This document shows positions 1 through 8,157 of a stretch of DNA of 64,000 nucleotides, piece by piece. The first letter of the stretch is position 1. Every line of letters begins with the position of its first letter. The stretch is from contig NZ_QMEL01000007.1 in NCBI RefSeq assembly GCF_003390885.1, positions 1 through 64,000 of the forward strand. Direction: 5' to 3'. This stretch comes from Pelagibacterium sediminicola (GTDB lineage: Bacteria; Pseudomonadota; Alphaproteobacteria; Rhizobiales; Devosiaceae). The translations under genes and the position numbers were made by a program. Under the pieces are notes generated by a model that saw nothing but the letters and a program-made list of their open reading frames with translations, did not search any database and had not been told where the DNA came from.

Positions 1-303
1 TTCACGTCCTTTGCCTGGACCGGTCGGTTGCGACGAATGGGGGTGCGCATCTCCATGGATGGCAAGGGACGGTTTCTCGACAACATCTTTGTCGAGCGGC
101 TCTGGAGAACCCTCAAATACGAATGCGCCTACCTGCATGCCTGGAAGGCCGGGTCACCGGCTCGCGCCGGCGTCGGCGACTGGATGGACTTCTATGATAA
201 CCGACGCCCTCATTCCGCCCTTGGCGGAAAACCGCCTGCCGTGATCTATTGGCAGCGCATTGACCAAAACCAACCCGACCAGCAGGTGCAACGAGTAGCT
301 TAA
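1..303 (+). CDS. IS3-family transposase OrfB, C-terminal part (5' end outside window)
   Basis: The frame is open from base 1, so the gene starts upstream of the window. The visible 100 residues are the end of an rve/DDE integrase core: the stretch RISMDGKGRFLDNIFVER is typical of IS3-family OrfB, followed by ERLWRTLKYE, which carries the last catalytic Glu, and FYDNRRPHSALGGK near the C terminus. In the family this protein does cut-and-paste transposition with the frameshift partner OrfA. What remains shows no internal stop, so the element may be intact, but the 5' half cannot be seen. It is the first of several mobile-element traces in the first 2 kb. Confidence 0.9.
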   Translation, partial: FTSFAWTGRLRRMGVRISMDGKGRFLDNIFVERLWRTLKYECAYLHAWKAGSPARAGVGDWMDFYDNRRPHSALGGKPPAVIYWQRIDQNQPDQQVQRVA

Positions 304-324
304 TTTACGCCCAAATCTGTCCAG
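304..324. repeat. possible right inverted-repeat end of the IS3 element
   Basis: Directly after the transposase stop the sequence runs through CCCAAATCTGTCCA and ends in CA at 324, as IS3-family ends usually do (TG...CA). The matching left end lies outside the window, so the boundary is a guess from position and the terminal dinucleotide only. Confidence 0.35.
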
Positions 325-364
325 CGATCGAGGAGTAGCTCACTCTTTAGGCATGGATAAGCAT

Positions 365-1519
365 TTAGCGCGGTGCGAGTTGCGCAATCAGATCGTTCGC
401 GAATTCGGCAATGATTGCCGAAGCGGCAAAATCAAACTCGTTGATTGCAATGAACACGCCCACGTCCCGGTTCGGCGCAAAGGCGTGGTAGAGGAACATG
501 CCCTGTAGGCCACCTGCCTTCTGCAAGATCAGTGGTCTATTGCCGTGGGGGCGCATCACCACCCATCCCAGCGACATGGCATCCATTTCGCCTGATTCAT
601 CGAAACCATAAACCGTATCGAGGCCGTCACGCCAAACATAGGCGGCATGGTCGATCAACCGCATCTCGGCGCTATCGCTCGAGCTGCGATCGAGGTGCCA
701 CTGCAGCCACTTCAAGACATCGTTTGCGGTTGAATAGAGCCCGCTGGCGCCTGCCATTACCGCCGGTGTCGGAACGTCCGGCAGCTCTTCACCTTCGAAA
801 CCGTGGCCCAGCATCAGCCGATCGTGATCGGTTTCGGGCACGGCCAGCATGGTGTCTGACAGCCCCATCGGTGCAAACACCCGATCCGCCAGTACCTGTT
901 CATAGGGTTTGCCGGCGGCACTTCCGAGGGCGAGCGCCAGGATATCGAACCCGAAATTGGAGTACAGCCCGCCTGTTCCGGCGGGGAACGACTGGGGATC
1001 GTCGCCCAGAGCCTCAAAATACCTCTCAGCGGTCAGCGTGGAGAACGGATCCTCATCTGGGCCCGCCGGTCGATCAACCTCTCGCGGCAAACCTGAAGTG
1101 TGCGTCGCAAGATCGATCAACCGGATCGGCCGATCATCCATGGCGGGAAAATCGACCGCATCCCCGAGATATTGTTCCGCCGTATCGGTAAGTCTCACGC
1201 TGCCATCGGCTACCAGCGACGCCAGGACGGCACCAGTGAAAGCCTTTGTGACGGAACCGACCCGCATCAAGGTATCGCCATCAGGCACTACACCCGAGCC
1301 AGCAAATGTCTCCCCGAAGCCGTATACCGCGGTTTTTCCACCGTGTACTGCTCCGATAACAAGGCCGGGAACACCGGCTTCCAGAAACAGAACCTGCCCC
1401 GTAAAGGCCACCACTTCATCGAGCAACGCCTCCGATGCCGCGGCGGATGTTGAAAGGACGGCGATCCCAACAACTAGGGCGGACCTGCCGCGCTGCCCAA
1501 ACCAAGCTGAAATGCCCAT
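365..1519 (-). CDS. serine beta-lactamase-like hydrolase, AmpH-type DD-carboxypeptidase/endopeptidase
   Basis: A 384-residue exported penicillin-binding-protein-like serine hydrolase. The ATG at 1519 is chosen because GGAGG lies 5 nt upstream; an in-frame TTG four codons earlier overlaps that ribosome site. A signal peptide covers about residues 1-28 (hydrophobic SALVVGIAVLSTSAAA). The catalytic SxxK is S89-V-T-K92, the second motif is Y186-S-N, and a KAGG near residue 333 stands where the KTG box is expected. Family members act on peptidoglycan peptides in the periplasm and have weak beta-lactamase activity. It is a single gene flanked by insertion-sequence debris. The call to the family is firm; AmpH rather than a generic class C-like esterase is less certain. 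Confidence 0.8.
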   Translation of the reverse strand: MGISAWFGQRGRSALVVGIAVLSTSAAASEALLDEVVAFTGQVLFLEAGVPGLVIGAVHGGKTAVYGFGETFAGSGVVPDGDTLMRVGSVTKAFTGAVLASLVADGSVRLTDTAEQYLGDAVDFPAMDDRPIRLIDLATHTSGLPREVDRPAGPDEDPFSTLTAERYFEALGDDPQSFPAGTGGLYSNFGFDILALALGSAAGKPYEQVLADRVFAPMGLSDTMLAVPETDHDRLMLGHGFEGEELPDVPTPAVMAGASGLYSTANDVLKWLQWHLDRSSSDSAEMRLIDHAAYVWRDGLDTVYGFDESGEMDAMSLGWVVMRPHGNRPLILQKAGGLQGMFLYHAFAPNRDVGVFIAINEFDFAASAIIAEFANDLIAQLAPR

Positions 1520-1626
1520 ATCAACCTCCAAACCTCAATTTGGGCCAGCCTCAAGATTGGTCCCTAAAATCGAGTTAAAGCAGGGCGCTAACTTTGCCAT
1601 TCGTGATATTCCTTGCGGCATGATCG

Positions 1627-2028
1627 CTACTGCTCTAATGGCCTGGTTCCCTCGATCTTTGCCGTTGGGCGCTTGGGCCATGCCGAGTTCCTCGCCCTGG
1701 CCGGGGCATTCATTTCTTCAGCACCCTGCTGAGAACGGTGGCCTCCAAGCCACCCGTTGATGATCGCGATGAACGCGTCCAGCTTCGGGTGTCGCACCGG
1801 CGTCTGCCGCAGATGGCTAGGCGGAACCGAATACGCCATCGTCTTGCGAACCGTGTCGCGTGAAATGCCGAAATGCCTTGCTGCCTTGCGCTGGCTCATC
1901 CCCCGTCGCAAGCCACGCGAACCTTCAGATATAATTCCACGGTGTAGATTCCCAGTCCCTCCCTGTTCCCCACCATCCTTGGCCAGCCGTCTTACCGGCG
2001 CCCGATCCGGTTGCGTCTGACGGGGCAA
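1627..2028 (-). pseudogene. IS21-family istA transposase remnant, frameshifted and truncated
   Basis: Reading leftward, one frame gives IYTVELYLKVRVACDGG and then a stop, while another frame continues with GMSQRKAARHFGISRDTVRK and VPPSHLRQTPVRHPKLDAF. Together these are the first ~70 residues of an IS21-type IstA (N-terminal HTH region), joined by a one-base shift around 1900. After NGWL the similarity ends and no catalytic DDE core or istB partner follows. The remainder, down to 1627, is unrecognised. The element is dead; it marks an old insertion between the AmpH-like gene and the catabolic operon. Confidence 0.75.
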
Positions 2029-2073
2029 CCTGGGACGCGGGAAGTCAGCAATTTTCGGGATGTTTTAAATCTA

Positions 2074-2102
2074 TTGACGAAACGTCTGCCAGAATGTACA
2101 AA
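2074..2102 (+). promoter_or_regulatory. sigma70-type promoter of the catabolic operon, with overlapping inverted repeat
   Basis: TTGACG (2074-2079), a 17-nt spacer and TACAAA (2097-2102) form a good housekeeping promoter about 30 nt before the first likely start codon. GACG-AAA-CGTC overlaps the -35 hexamer and a second ACGTC lies just after the -10, giving a plausible operator for the TetR regulator encoded inside the operon. Repressor binding here is inference. Confidence 0.65.
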
Positions 2103-2131
2103 ACGTCAGCGTGTGCTTTCGTGAGACGATA

Positions 2132-4222
2132 ATGATCTGTGCAGATGATATGAAAGAAGCTGGCCCCCGCGCCAAGGCACTGGATTCGCTGCTGTCGCCC
2201 CAGCGAATTGCCGTCGTCGGTGTGTCGGCCGCAGATCCGCAATCCTGGGGACACCGTGTGGTTCGGGTGCTCATCGACGGCGAATTCGACGGCGAAGTTT
2301 GCGTCGTTCACCCGAAAACCGATTTTCCCGGCGTGCCGACCGTGCGCGCTATCGCTGAGATCTCAGATCCTGAACTGGTTGTTGTGTGCGTGCCAGCGGA
2401 GCGCGCAATCGGTGTCGTGGCCGAGGCTCGCGCGGCAGGGGCGAAGGCCGTGATCGTCTTTGCCTCGGAATTTGCCGAGTCGGGGCCGGAGGGAGCTGCG
2501 CTTCAGGAGCAGTTGGTCAAGGCGGCCGGAGACATGGCCATGCTGGGACCAAACTGTTTTGGCATTTCGAACCGGATCGACAAAGTCAAACTGTCGGCTG
2601 CGCCGTTTCTGAACCAAACGCTGCGCGCTCCCGGCGAAGTGGCTTTGGTTGCCCAGTCAGGCGCACTTGGCCTCGTCCTGTCGCGCTGCGTCGAAGAGGC
2701 GGGCAGCGGCTATTCTCATTTTATCAGTGTCGGAAACGAAGCAACCTTGGGTGCTACCGAAATTGCGCGCCACCTAGTGGATCGCGATGAGGTGGGGGTG
2801 GTCCTGCTCTATCTCGAGGCACTGCGCGATCCGCGCAACCTGGCTGAAACGGCAACCCGGGCCGCGGAGTTGGGCAAGCGCGTGGTGCTGCTGAATGCCG
2901 GCCGCTCGGAGGCAGGCAAGCGCGCTGCACTGTCTCACACTGCGGCCATCGCGGGCAACGACATGTTCCTGCAGTCGCTCTGCGACGATTTCGGAATCGT
3001 GCGCATCCATGACGACGACGATGTCAAGCCGGTTCTGGCGGCGCTGGAGCGCGGCTGGCAGATGCCGGTTAATCCGCGCGTCTGTATCCTGTCGAACTCG
3101 GGTGGGGCAGGGGCGGTGCTGGCCGACCAGGTCGAGGCGGTTGGCGGACGGGTGATCGCGCTGGCCGATGCCACTCGCGCCAAGGTGGCCGAGATCGGCA
3201 TGATTGGCGCTGGCGACAGCAATCCCATCGACATCGGCGGCGGCTGGGAAGCCACGTTGCACCTGGTTAAGCCGACGCTGGATGTGCTGATCGATGCTGA
3301 AGAAGTCGATGCTCTGGTCGTCTACTACGCCTTTGGCGAGATGTGTGCCGACCGTGTGGCGCCGATCGCACAATATTGTTCCCAAAGCAGGAAGCCTGTC
3401 ACCTTTATCTGGCAGATCGCGCCGCAGGAGGGGCTGTGCCAGGTGGAAACTCCCGGTATCCTCGCGACCAGCATGGGCGAGGGCGTGCGCATGCTTTCCA
3501 CACAGATGAGGCTCAGCGCGCCACGTCGTGCCCGCTGGCAGCCCCTGCCAGGGACTGAACTGACGCTGCCTGACATGGCCGACGGCCAGAGGATGCTGGC
3601 CGAACACGAGGGGAGCGCGCTGCTGTCCAGCCGCGGTATGCAGTTCGTGCCGTCGGAATTCGGCCGCGTCGACGCGCTCGATGATCTTGCTGCCCGCGTC
3701 TCGAGTCGAGGCTGGGATCGCGTGGTGGTCAAGGGCAATGCACATGACGTGCCGCACCGCAACCGTGTGGGTCTGGTGCGCGTCGACGTGATGCGGGGCG
3801 ACCTGGCTCGCACGCTGGCGGACATGGCCAAGACCCTGAATGCCCATTCGGTCGATCCGGACCGGGGGCTGCTGGTGCAGCCCATGGTGACGTTCGACAA
3901 CGAAATCGGCGTCGGCGCGCTGCGCGATCCGGTTTACGGCCCGGCACTGGTGATCGGGCCTGGCGGCGTGGGCATTGAAGAGGCGACCGGCGCGCGCGAC
4001 GTGCTGTTGCTGAACACCGACAGCGCCAATTGGGACGCCTACGCCCTGCGCGTGGAGGCGAGGCACAATCTGGCGCCCGGCACCCTGGGTCCGGTGATCG
4101 AAACCATCGCCAATGTAATGGGCGACGGGCGGATCGTTGAAATCGACGTGAACCCCATGGTGCGCACCGACGAAGGCAGGCTTGTCGCGCTCGACTCACT
4201 CATCGTGGTGGACCGCGACTGA
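2132..4222 (+). CDS. NDP-forming acyl-CoA synthetase (acetate--CoA ligase family)
   Basis: About 696 residues, the usual size of the single-chain ADP-forming acyl-CoA synthetases. Order: CoA-binding Rossmann domain (IAVVGVSAADPQSWGHRV), two succinyl-CoA-ligase-like domains with the phospho-histidine loop KRAALSHTAAIAG (His269), and a C-terminal ATP-grasp domain (VKGNAHDVPHRN ... GIEVGALRDPVYGPALVIGPGG region, ending EIDVNPMV). It would activate a carboxylic acid to its CoA thioester with ATP. It is first in a 13-gene operon; the start is taken as ATG 2132 (ATG 2150 also possible) because the promoter's predicted start site at about 2109 excludes the earlier GTG. The acid is unknown; downstream enoyl-CoA hydratases suggest its product enters beta-oxidation-like steps. 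Confidence 0.85.
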   Translation: MICADDMKEAGPRAKALDSLLSPQRIAVVGVSAADPQSWGHRVVRVLIDGEFDGEVCVVHPKTDFPGVPTVRAIAEISDPELVVVCVPAERAIGVVAEARAAGAKAVIVFASEFAESGPEGAALQEQLVKAAGDMAMLGPNCFGISNRIDKVKLSAAPFLNQTLRAPGEVALVAQSGALGLVLSRCVEEAGSGYSHFISVGNEATLGATEIARHLVDRDEVGVVLLYLEALRDPRNLAETATRAAELGKRVVLLNAGRSEAGKRAALSHTAAIAGNDMFLQSLCDDFGIVRIHDDDDVKPVLAALERGWQMPVNPRVCILSNSGGAGAVLADQVEAVGGRVIALADATRAKVAEIGMIGAGDSNPIDIGGGWEATLHLVKPTLDVLIDAEEVDALVVYYAFGEMCADRVAPIAQYCSQSRKPVTFIWQIAPQEGLCQVETPGILATSMGEGVRMLSTQMRLSAPRRARWQPLPGTELTLPDMADGQRMLAEHEGSALLSSRGMQFVPSEFGRVDALDDLAARVSSRGWDRVVVKGNAHDVPHRNRVGLVRVDVMRGDLARTLADMAKTLNAHSVDPDRGLLVQPMVTFDNEIGVGALRDPVYGPALVIGPGGVGIEEATGARDVLLLNTDSANWDAYALRVEARHNLAPGTLGPVIETIANVMGDGRIVEIDVNPMVRTDEGRLVALDSLIVVDRD

Positions 4223-4274
4223 ACCAATTGGCCCGGGGCAAACCCGCCCAGGGTCATATCATGGAGGAGAAGAC

Positions 4275-5300
4275 ATGAAGAAACTGACGACTTTCGTGAC
4301 TATCGTTGCAACGGCTTTGGCGGGGTCGGTCGCGGCCCAGGACAAGCCCGAGCAAATTGTCGTGGCCAATACTGGCGGTCCCTATCTTCAGGCGGTGCTG
4401 GACGCTACTGGCAAGGCCTTTGAAGAAAAGACCGGGATCGAGGTGCTGGGCGACGGCCCCCAGACCTTGCCGCAACTGCAGCAGATGGTGCAGGCAAACC
4501 GAGTGACCTGGGACGTGGTGGAAGTGCCGCCGGTCTTTACCATGCGCTATTGTGGCGAACTGTTCCAGGAACTGCCCGCAGACTTGCAGAACTACGATAA
4601 CGTGCTGCCCGGCTTCGCCAACAAGTGCGGCATCAACATCGCCGGCTACGCAAATATCATGCTTTACAACACCAAGGTCTTCCCCGATGGCGGCCCGCAG
4701 AACTGGAGCGAATTCTTCGACACCGAGAAGTTCCCCGGCAAGCGCGGTCTATGGGATGGAGCCGAGGGCGTGAACCTTGAAATTGCGCTGATGGCCGATG
4801 GTGTGGCGCCCGAGGATCTGTATCCGCTCGATCTGGATCGCGCCTTTGCCAAGCTCGACACCATCCGCGACGACATTGTGTTCTGGCGCTCCGGAGCGCA
4901 GTCCACGCAGATGATGGAAAGCGAAGAAGTCGACATGATGATGGCGTGGTCCTCGCGTGCCTATCCTGCGCTCAAGAATGGCGCTCCCTTCGAGCCAGTG
5001 TGGAACCAGCACATCATCTATAATAATGTGCTGACGATCCCCATGGGCGTCCCCTACCCCGAAGTCAGTGCCGATTTCATCCGGACCGCGATGGAGCCGG
5101 CGCAGCAGGCCCGCGTCTCCGAACTCTATCCTGTCACGCCCGGCCTCATTGGCGCGGAGCCCGAATTGGACGAAGCCGGCGAGAAGGTGTTTGCCGGCAC
5201 CAAGGAACGCGCCGAAAGCGCCGTGGTGCCGAACATTCAGTGGGTCGCCGATAACTCCGAAGAGATCAACCGTCGCTGGACCGAATGGCTGAACAACTGA
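4275..5300 (+). CDS. ABC transporter periplasmic binding protein, spermidine/putrescine (PotD) type
   Basis: A 341-residue secreted solute-binding protein. ATG 4275 follows GGAGGAG; residues 1-21 (KKLTTFVTIVATALAGSVAA) form a signal peptide cleaved near AQD. The mature chain is a type 2 periplasmic-binding-protein fold of the cluster D / PotD-AfuA kind (IVVANTGGPYLQAVLDATGKAF at its start, WDVVEVPP, IMLYNTKVF, SAQSTQMMESEEVDMMMAWSSRA). These bind polyamines, opines, iron or small phosphorylated/polar molecules, so the ligand cannot be told from sequence. It is the receptor for the permease and ATPase encoded next; a strong hairpin follows the stop codon. Confidence 0.88.
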   Translation: MKKLTTFVTIVATALAGSVAAQDKPEQIVVANTGGPYLQAVLDATGKAFEEKTGIEVLGDGPQTLPQLQQMVQANRVTWDVVEVPPVFTMRYCGELFQELPADLQNYDNVLPGFANKCGINIAGYANIMLYNTKVFPDGGPQNWSEFFDTEKFPGKRGLWDGAEGVNLEIALMADGVAPEDLYPLDLDRAFAKLDTIRDDIVFWRSGAQSTQMMESEEVDMMMAWSSRAYPALKNGAPFEPVWNQHIIYNNVLTIPMGVPYPEVSADFIRTAMEPAQQARVSELYPVTPGLIGAEPELDEAGEKVFAGTKERAESAVVPNIQWVADNSEEINRRWTEWLNN

Positions 5301-5318
5301 TCGCCATCACCTGACCTG

Positions 5319-5354
5319 CGCCGGGCCGCCCCACGGGTGTGCGGCCCGGCGTTT
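5319..5354 (+). terminator. intercistronic hairpin, partial terminator or mRNA stabiliser
   Basis: CGCCGGGCCGC (5319-5329) pairs perfectly with GCGGCCCGGCG (5341-5351) around an 11-nt loop, followed by only TTT. It lies between the binding-protein gene and the permease gene, the classic place for a hairpin that raises binding-protein mRNA relative to the membrane components. Confidence 0.65.
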
Positions 5355-5419
5355 CCAAACAAGCAACTCGACATCCCAGGATCGTACGACAGGGCCATCA
5401 GGCGCTGAACGGAGGAGCC

Positions 5420-7069
5420 ATGTCTTCAGGATCACAGAATTTTCTTGCTCGTAATAAGGGCATGCTGATGCTAATGGCACCCATTGTGGCCTTCTTGGCG
5501 GTGTTCTTCGCTTGGCCCGTTGTCCTTGTGCTCACCCACAGCTTTGATGGCGGTGAAGCGGGGACTTTCAGCCAATACAACGAATTTTTTACCTCCAGCA
5601 CCTACCTGCGCATTGTGGTGCGCACAATCTGGGTGGCCCTGCTGGTGACGGGGCTTTGCCTGCTGATTGGCTATCCCTATGCCTATCTTATGGCGCGCAC
5701 CAAGGGCTGGACGCTGGCGATTTTGACCGGCGTCGTGCTGTTATCCTTCTTCACTTCGGTCATGGTCCGCAGCTTTGCCTGGATCGTGATGCTACAGCGC
5801 AACGGAATTATCGACAATTTCGTCAAGTGGCTGGGGTTCGAGGGCCTCGTGCTGCGCGGCACCACCACGGGCGTCACCGCTGCCATGGTGCAGGTGATGC
5901 TGCCGTTCATGATCCTGCCGCTCTACAGCGCCATGGCTGGCATCGACAAACGCTTGGAACGTGCCTCGACTTCGCTCGGAGCAACGAAATGGACCACGTT
6001 TCGCGATATCTGGTTTCCGCTGTCCATGCCCGGCGTGATCGGCGGATCGGTCATAGTCTTCGTTACCTCGCTTGGCTTTTACCTCATTCCGGGTCTGGTC
6101 GGCTCACCCTCCAACCAGCTTCTGTCGCACCTGATTTATTCGCTCATCAACACGGTGCTGAACATCCCGCTGGCCTCGGCCGCCTCGGTGATCATGCTGC
6201 TGATGGCGCTTTTGGTCGTGCTGCCCGCCATGATGCGTTTCGACGTCACCGGCAGCATCTCCAGCCGCTTTTACAGCGAAGAGGGCCGCGGCGGTCGGCA
6301 GTCACCCTGGCTCTGGATCTGGGCCGGTCTGGTGATCGCGCTGCTGCTGGTTCCCAGTTTGGTCGTGATTCCGCTGAGCTTCCCCGAGAATCGCAGCTTC
6401 GCTTTCCCGCCCGAAGGCTTCTCATGGCGCTGGTACGAGAACTTCTTCTCGAGCCGCGAATGGTGGGGCGCGTTCATCACCTCGCTCCAGGTTGCCATTC
6501 TCGTTACGTTCAGTTCGACCATTCTGTCGGTACTGGCCGGACTCGCGTTGCGCCGCTCTTCGACGCGGATGCGCACAATGATCCGCGCGCTGGTGCTGAC
6601 GCCGCGCATCGTTCCGGGCGTGATCATCGCGCTGGCGGTCTATGGTCTGTTCCTCGACTGGAGGCTCAATATCACGACTACCGGCTTTGTGATCGCCCAC
6701 ACGATCATGGCGCTGCCCTTCGCCTTCATCCCTATCGCAGCGACGCTTGAACAGTTTGACACGCGCTTCGAGCAGGCCGCCGCCAGCTTGGGTGCATCGC
6801 GCCTGACCACCTTCTTTCAGATCATCCTGCCGCTGATCTCGACCGGCATGATGACCGGAGCGCTTTTCGCATTCGTCATCTCGTTCGATGAAGTGGTGGT
6901 GTCGCTGTTCGTGGGCGGAGTGGGCATGCGCACCCTTCCGGTGCAGATGTTCCGCTCGGTGGCCAATGACATCGACCCCACGATCGCCGCTGCCTCCACG
7001 ATGCTGCTTCTGCTGACGGCGCTCATCGTGATTGCCAGCACAATCTTTACCCAGAGGAGGAACCGCTGA
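5420..7069 (+). CDS. fused ABC transporter permease (two PotB/PotC-like halves in one chain)
   Basis: 549 residues from ATG 5420, which follows GGAGGAG. Two complete membrane-spanning domains are joined head to tail: the first carries the EAA coupling loop LERASTSLGATKWTTFRDIWFPLS and the second FEQAAASLGASRLTTFFQIILPL (each shortened here), separated by a soluble linker around residues 270-300 (SSRFYSEEGRGG). In most Pot-type systems these are two proteins; here one polypeptide supplies both. It forms the inner-membrane pore for the binding protein before it and the ATPase after it, whose ATG overlaps its stop codon. Confidence 0.87.
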   Translation: MSSGSQNFLARNKGMLMLMAPIVAFLAVFFAWPVVLVLTHSFDGGEAGTFSQYNEFFTSSTYLRIVVRTIWVALLVTGLCLLIGYPYAYLMARTKGWTLAILTGVVLLSFFTSVMVRSFAWIVMLQRNGIIDNFVKWLGFEGLVLRGTTTGVTAAMVQVMLPFMILPLYSAMAGIDKRLERASTSLGATKWTTFRDIWFPLSMPGVIGGSVIVFVTSLGFYLIPGLVGSPSNQLLSHLIYSLINTVLNIPLASAASVIMLLMALLVVLPAMMRFDVTGSISSRFYSEEGRGGRQSPWLWIWAGLVIALLLVPSLVVIPLSFPENRSFAFPPEGFSWRWYENFFSSREWWGAFITSLQVAILVTFSSTILSVLAGLALRRSSTRMRTMIRALVLTPRIVPGVIIALAVYGLFLDWRLNITTTGFVIAHTIMALPFAFIPIAATLEQFDTRFEQAAASLGASRLTTFFQIILPLISTGMMTGALFAFVISFDEVVVSLFVGGVGMRTLPVQMFRSVANDIDPTIAAASTMLLLLTALIVIASTIFTQRRNR

Positions 7070-8157
7070 TGGCCATGCAAACCACACGTGGCGCCGCGCT
7101 TAACCTGCACGACCTCGGCAAGTCCTATGGAGGGCTCAAGGTTCTGGAGGGCGTCAATCTGAATGTCGCGCCGGGAGAGTTCATCACCTTTCTCGGGCCC
7201 AGCGGCTCGGGCAAGACCACGACGCTCAACCTGATCGCAGGCTTCGTCGACCCGGACGCCGGGGGACGGATGCAACTGGATGGACGCTCGCTGGCCGCGG
7301 TGCCGGCCCACAAGCGCGACATCGGCGTTGTGTTCCAGAATTATGCGTTGTTTCCGCACAAGACGGTGCGCGAGAACATTGCCTTTCCGCTGAAGCAGCG
7401 CCGCCCGCGCCCCGATGCCTCCACCATCGCCAAAAAGGTCGATCAGGTGCTGCAACTGGTGCATCTGGAGGCCTATGGCGACCGCCGCCCCGACCAGTTG
7501 TCAGGCGGCCAGCAGCAGCGCGTTGCCCTGGCCCGCGCGGTGGTGTTCGAGCCCAAGCTGCTGTTGCTTGACGAGCCTTTGGGCGCTCTCGACAAGCGCT
7601 TGCGCGAATCCTTGCAGCTTGAGCTACGCCGCATCCACCGTGAACTGGGCGTCACCATAATATTCGTCACTCACGACCAGGATGAGGCGTTGACCCTGTC
7701 CGACCGTATCGTGGTGTTCCGCGAGGGAGCCGTGGAACAGATCGGTACGCCTGCTCAACTCTATAACAACCCAGGCAGCGAATTCGTCGCCACCTTTCTG
7801 GGGGATTCCAACATCTTCTCGGGGACGGTACGAGGCGGGCAATTCACGCTGGATCAGGGCGAGGTCCGCTTTGCGCCGCTGGAGGGCACGCCCGATGGCG
7901 TGGCCAAGATCATGGTGCGCCCGGAAAACGTCAACCTCTCTGCCGATCCGGCCGCGGCCGCCAATGCCGTAAGGGTGACGGTGGGCGATGTTGTATTCTC
8001 GGGCGCAACCCTGCGGGTTGAGGGCGTCGATGCCAGCGGTGCTCAACTGATCGCCCGCACTCGCACCGACGGGGTAGTGCCAAAGATCGGCGACAGCGTC
8101 TGGTTCTGCTGGGACAGAGCCTCGACCCGCCTCGTGGCCTCGGGCAGCGGGGCATGA
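7069..8157 (+). CDS. ABC transporter ATP-binding protein, PotA/FbpC type
   Basis: 362 residues. Walker A is GPSGSGKTT (about residues 44-52), the Q-loop VFQNYALFPHKTV, the signature LSGGQQQRVALARA, Walker B LLLLDEPLGALD and the H-loop FVTHDQDEAL. The last ~110 residues are a TOBE regulatory domain. It energises import through the fused permease. ATG 7069 overlaps the permease stop by one base, after GAGGAGG, and its own stop overlaps the next start (ATGA), so translation is probably coupled. Confidence 0.9.
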   Translation: MAMQTTRGAALNLHDLGKSYGGLKVLEGVNLNVAPGEFITFLGPSGSGKTTTLNLIAGFVDPDAGGRMQLDGRSLAAVPAHKRDIGVVFQNYALFPHKTVRENIAFPLKQRRPRPDASTIAKKVDQVLQLVHLEAYGDRRPDQLSGGQQQRVALARAVVFEPKLLLLDEPLGALDKRLRESLQLELRRIHRELGVTIIFVTHDQDEALTLSDRIVVFREGAVEQIGTPAQLYNNPGSEFVATFLGDSNIFSGTVRGGQFTLDQGEVRFAPLEGTPDGVAKIMVRPENVNLSADPAAAANAVRVTVGDVVFSGATLRVEGVDASGAQLIARTRTDGVVPKIGDSVWFCWDRASTRLVASGSGA

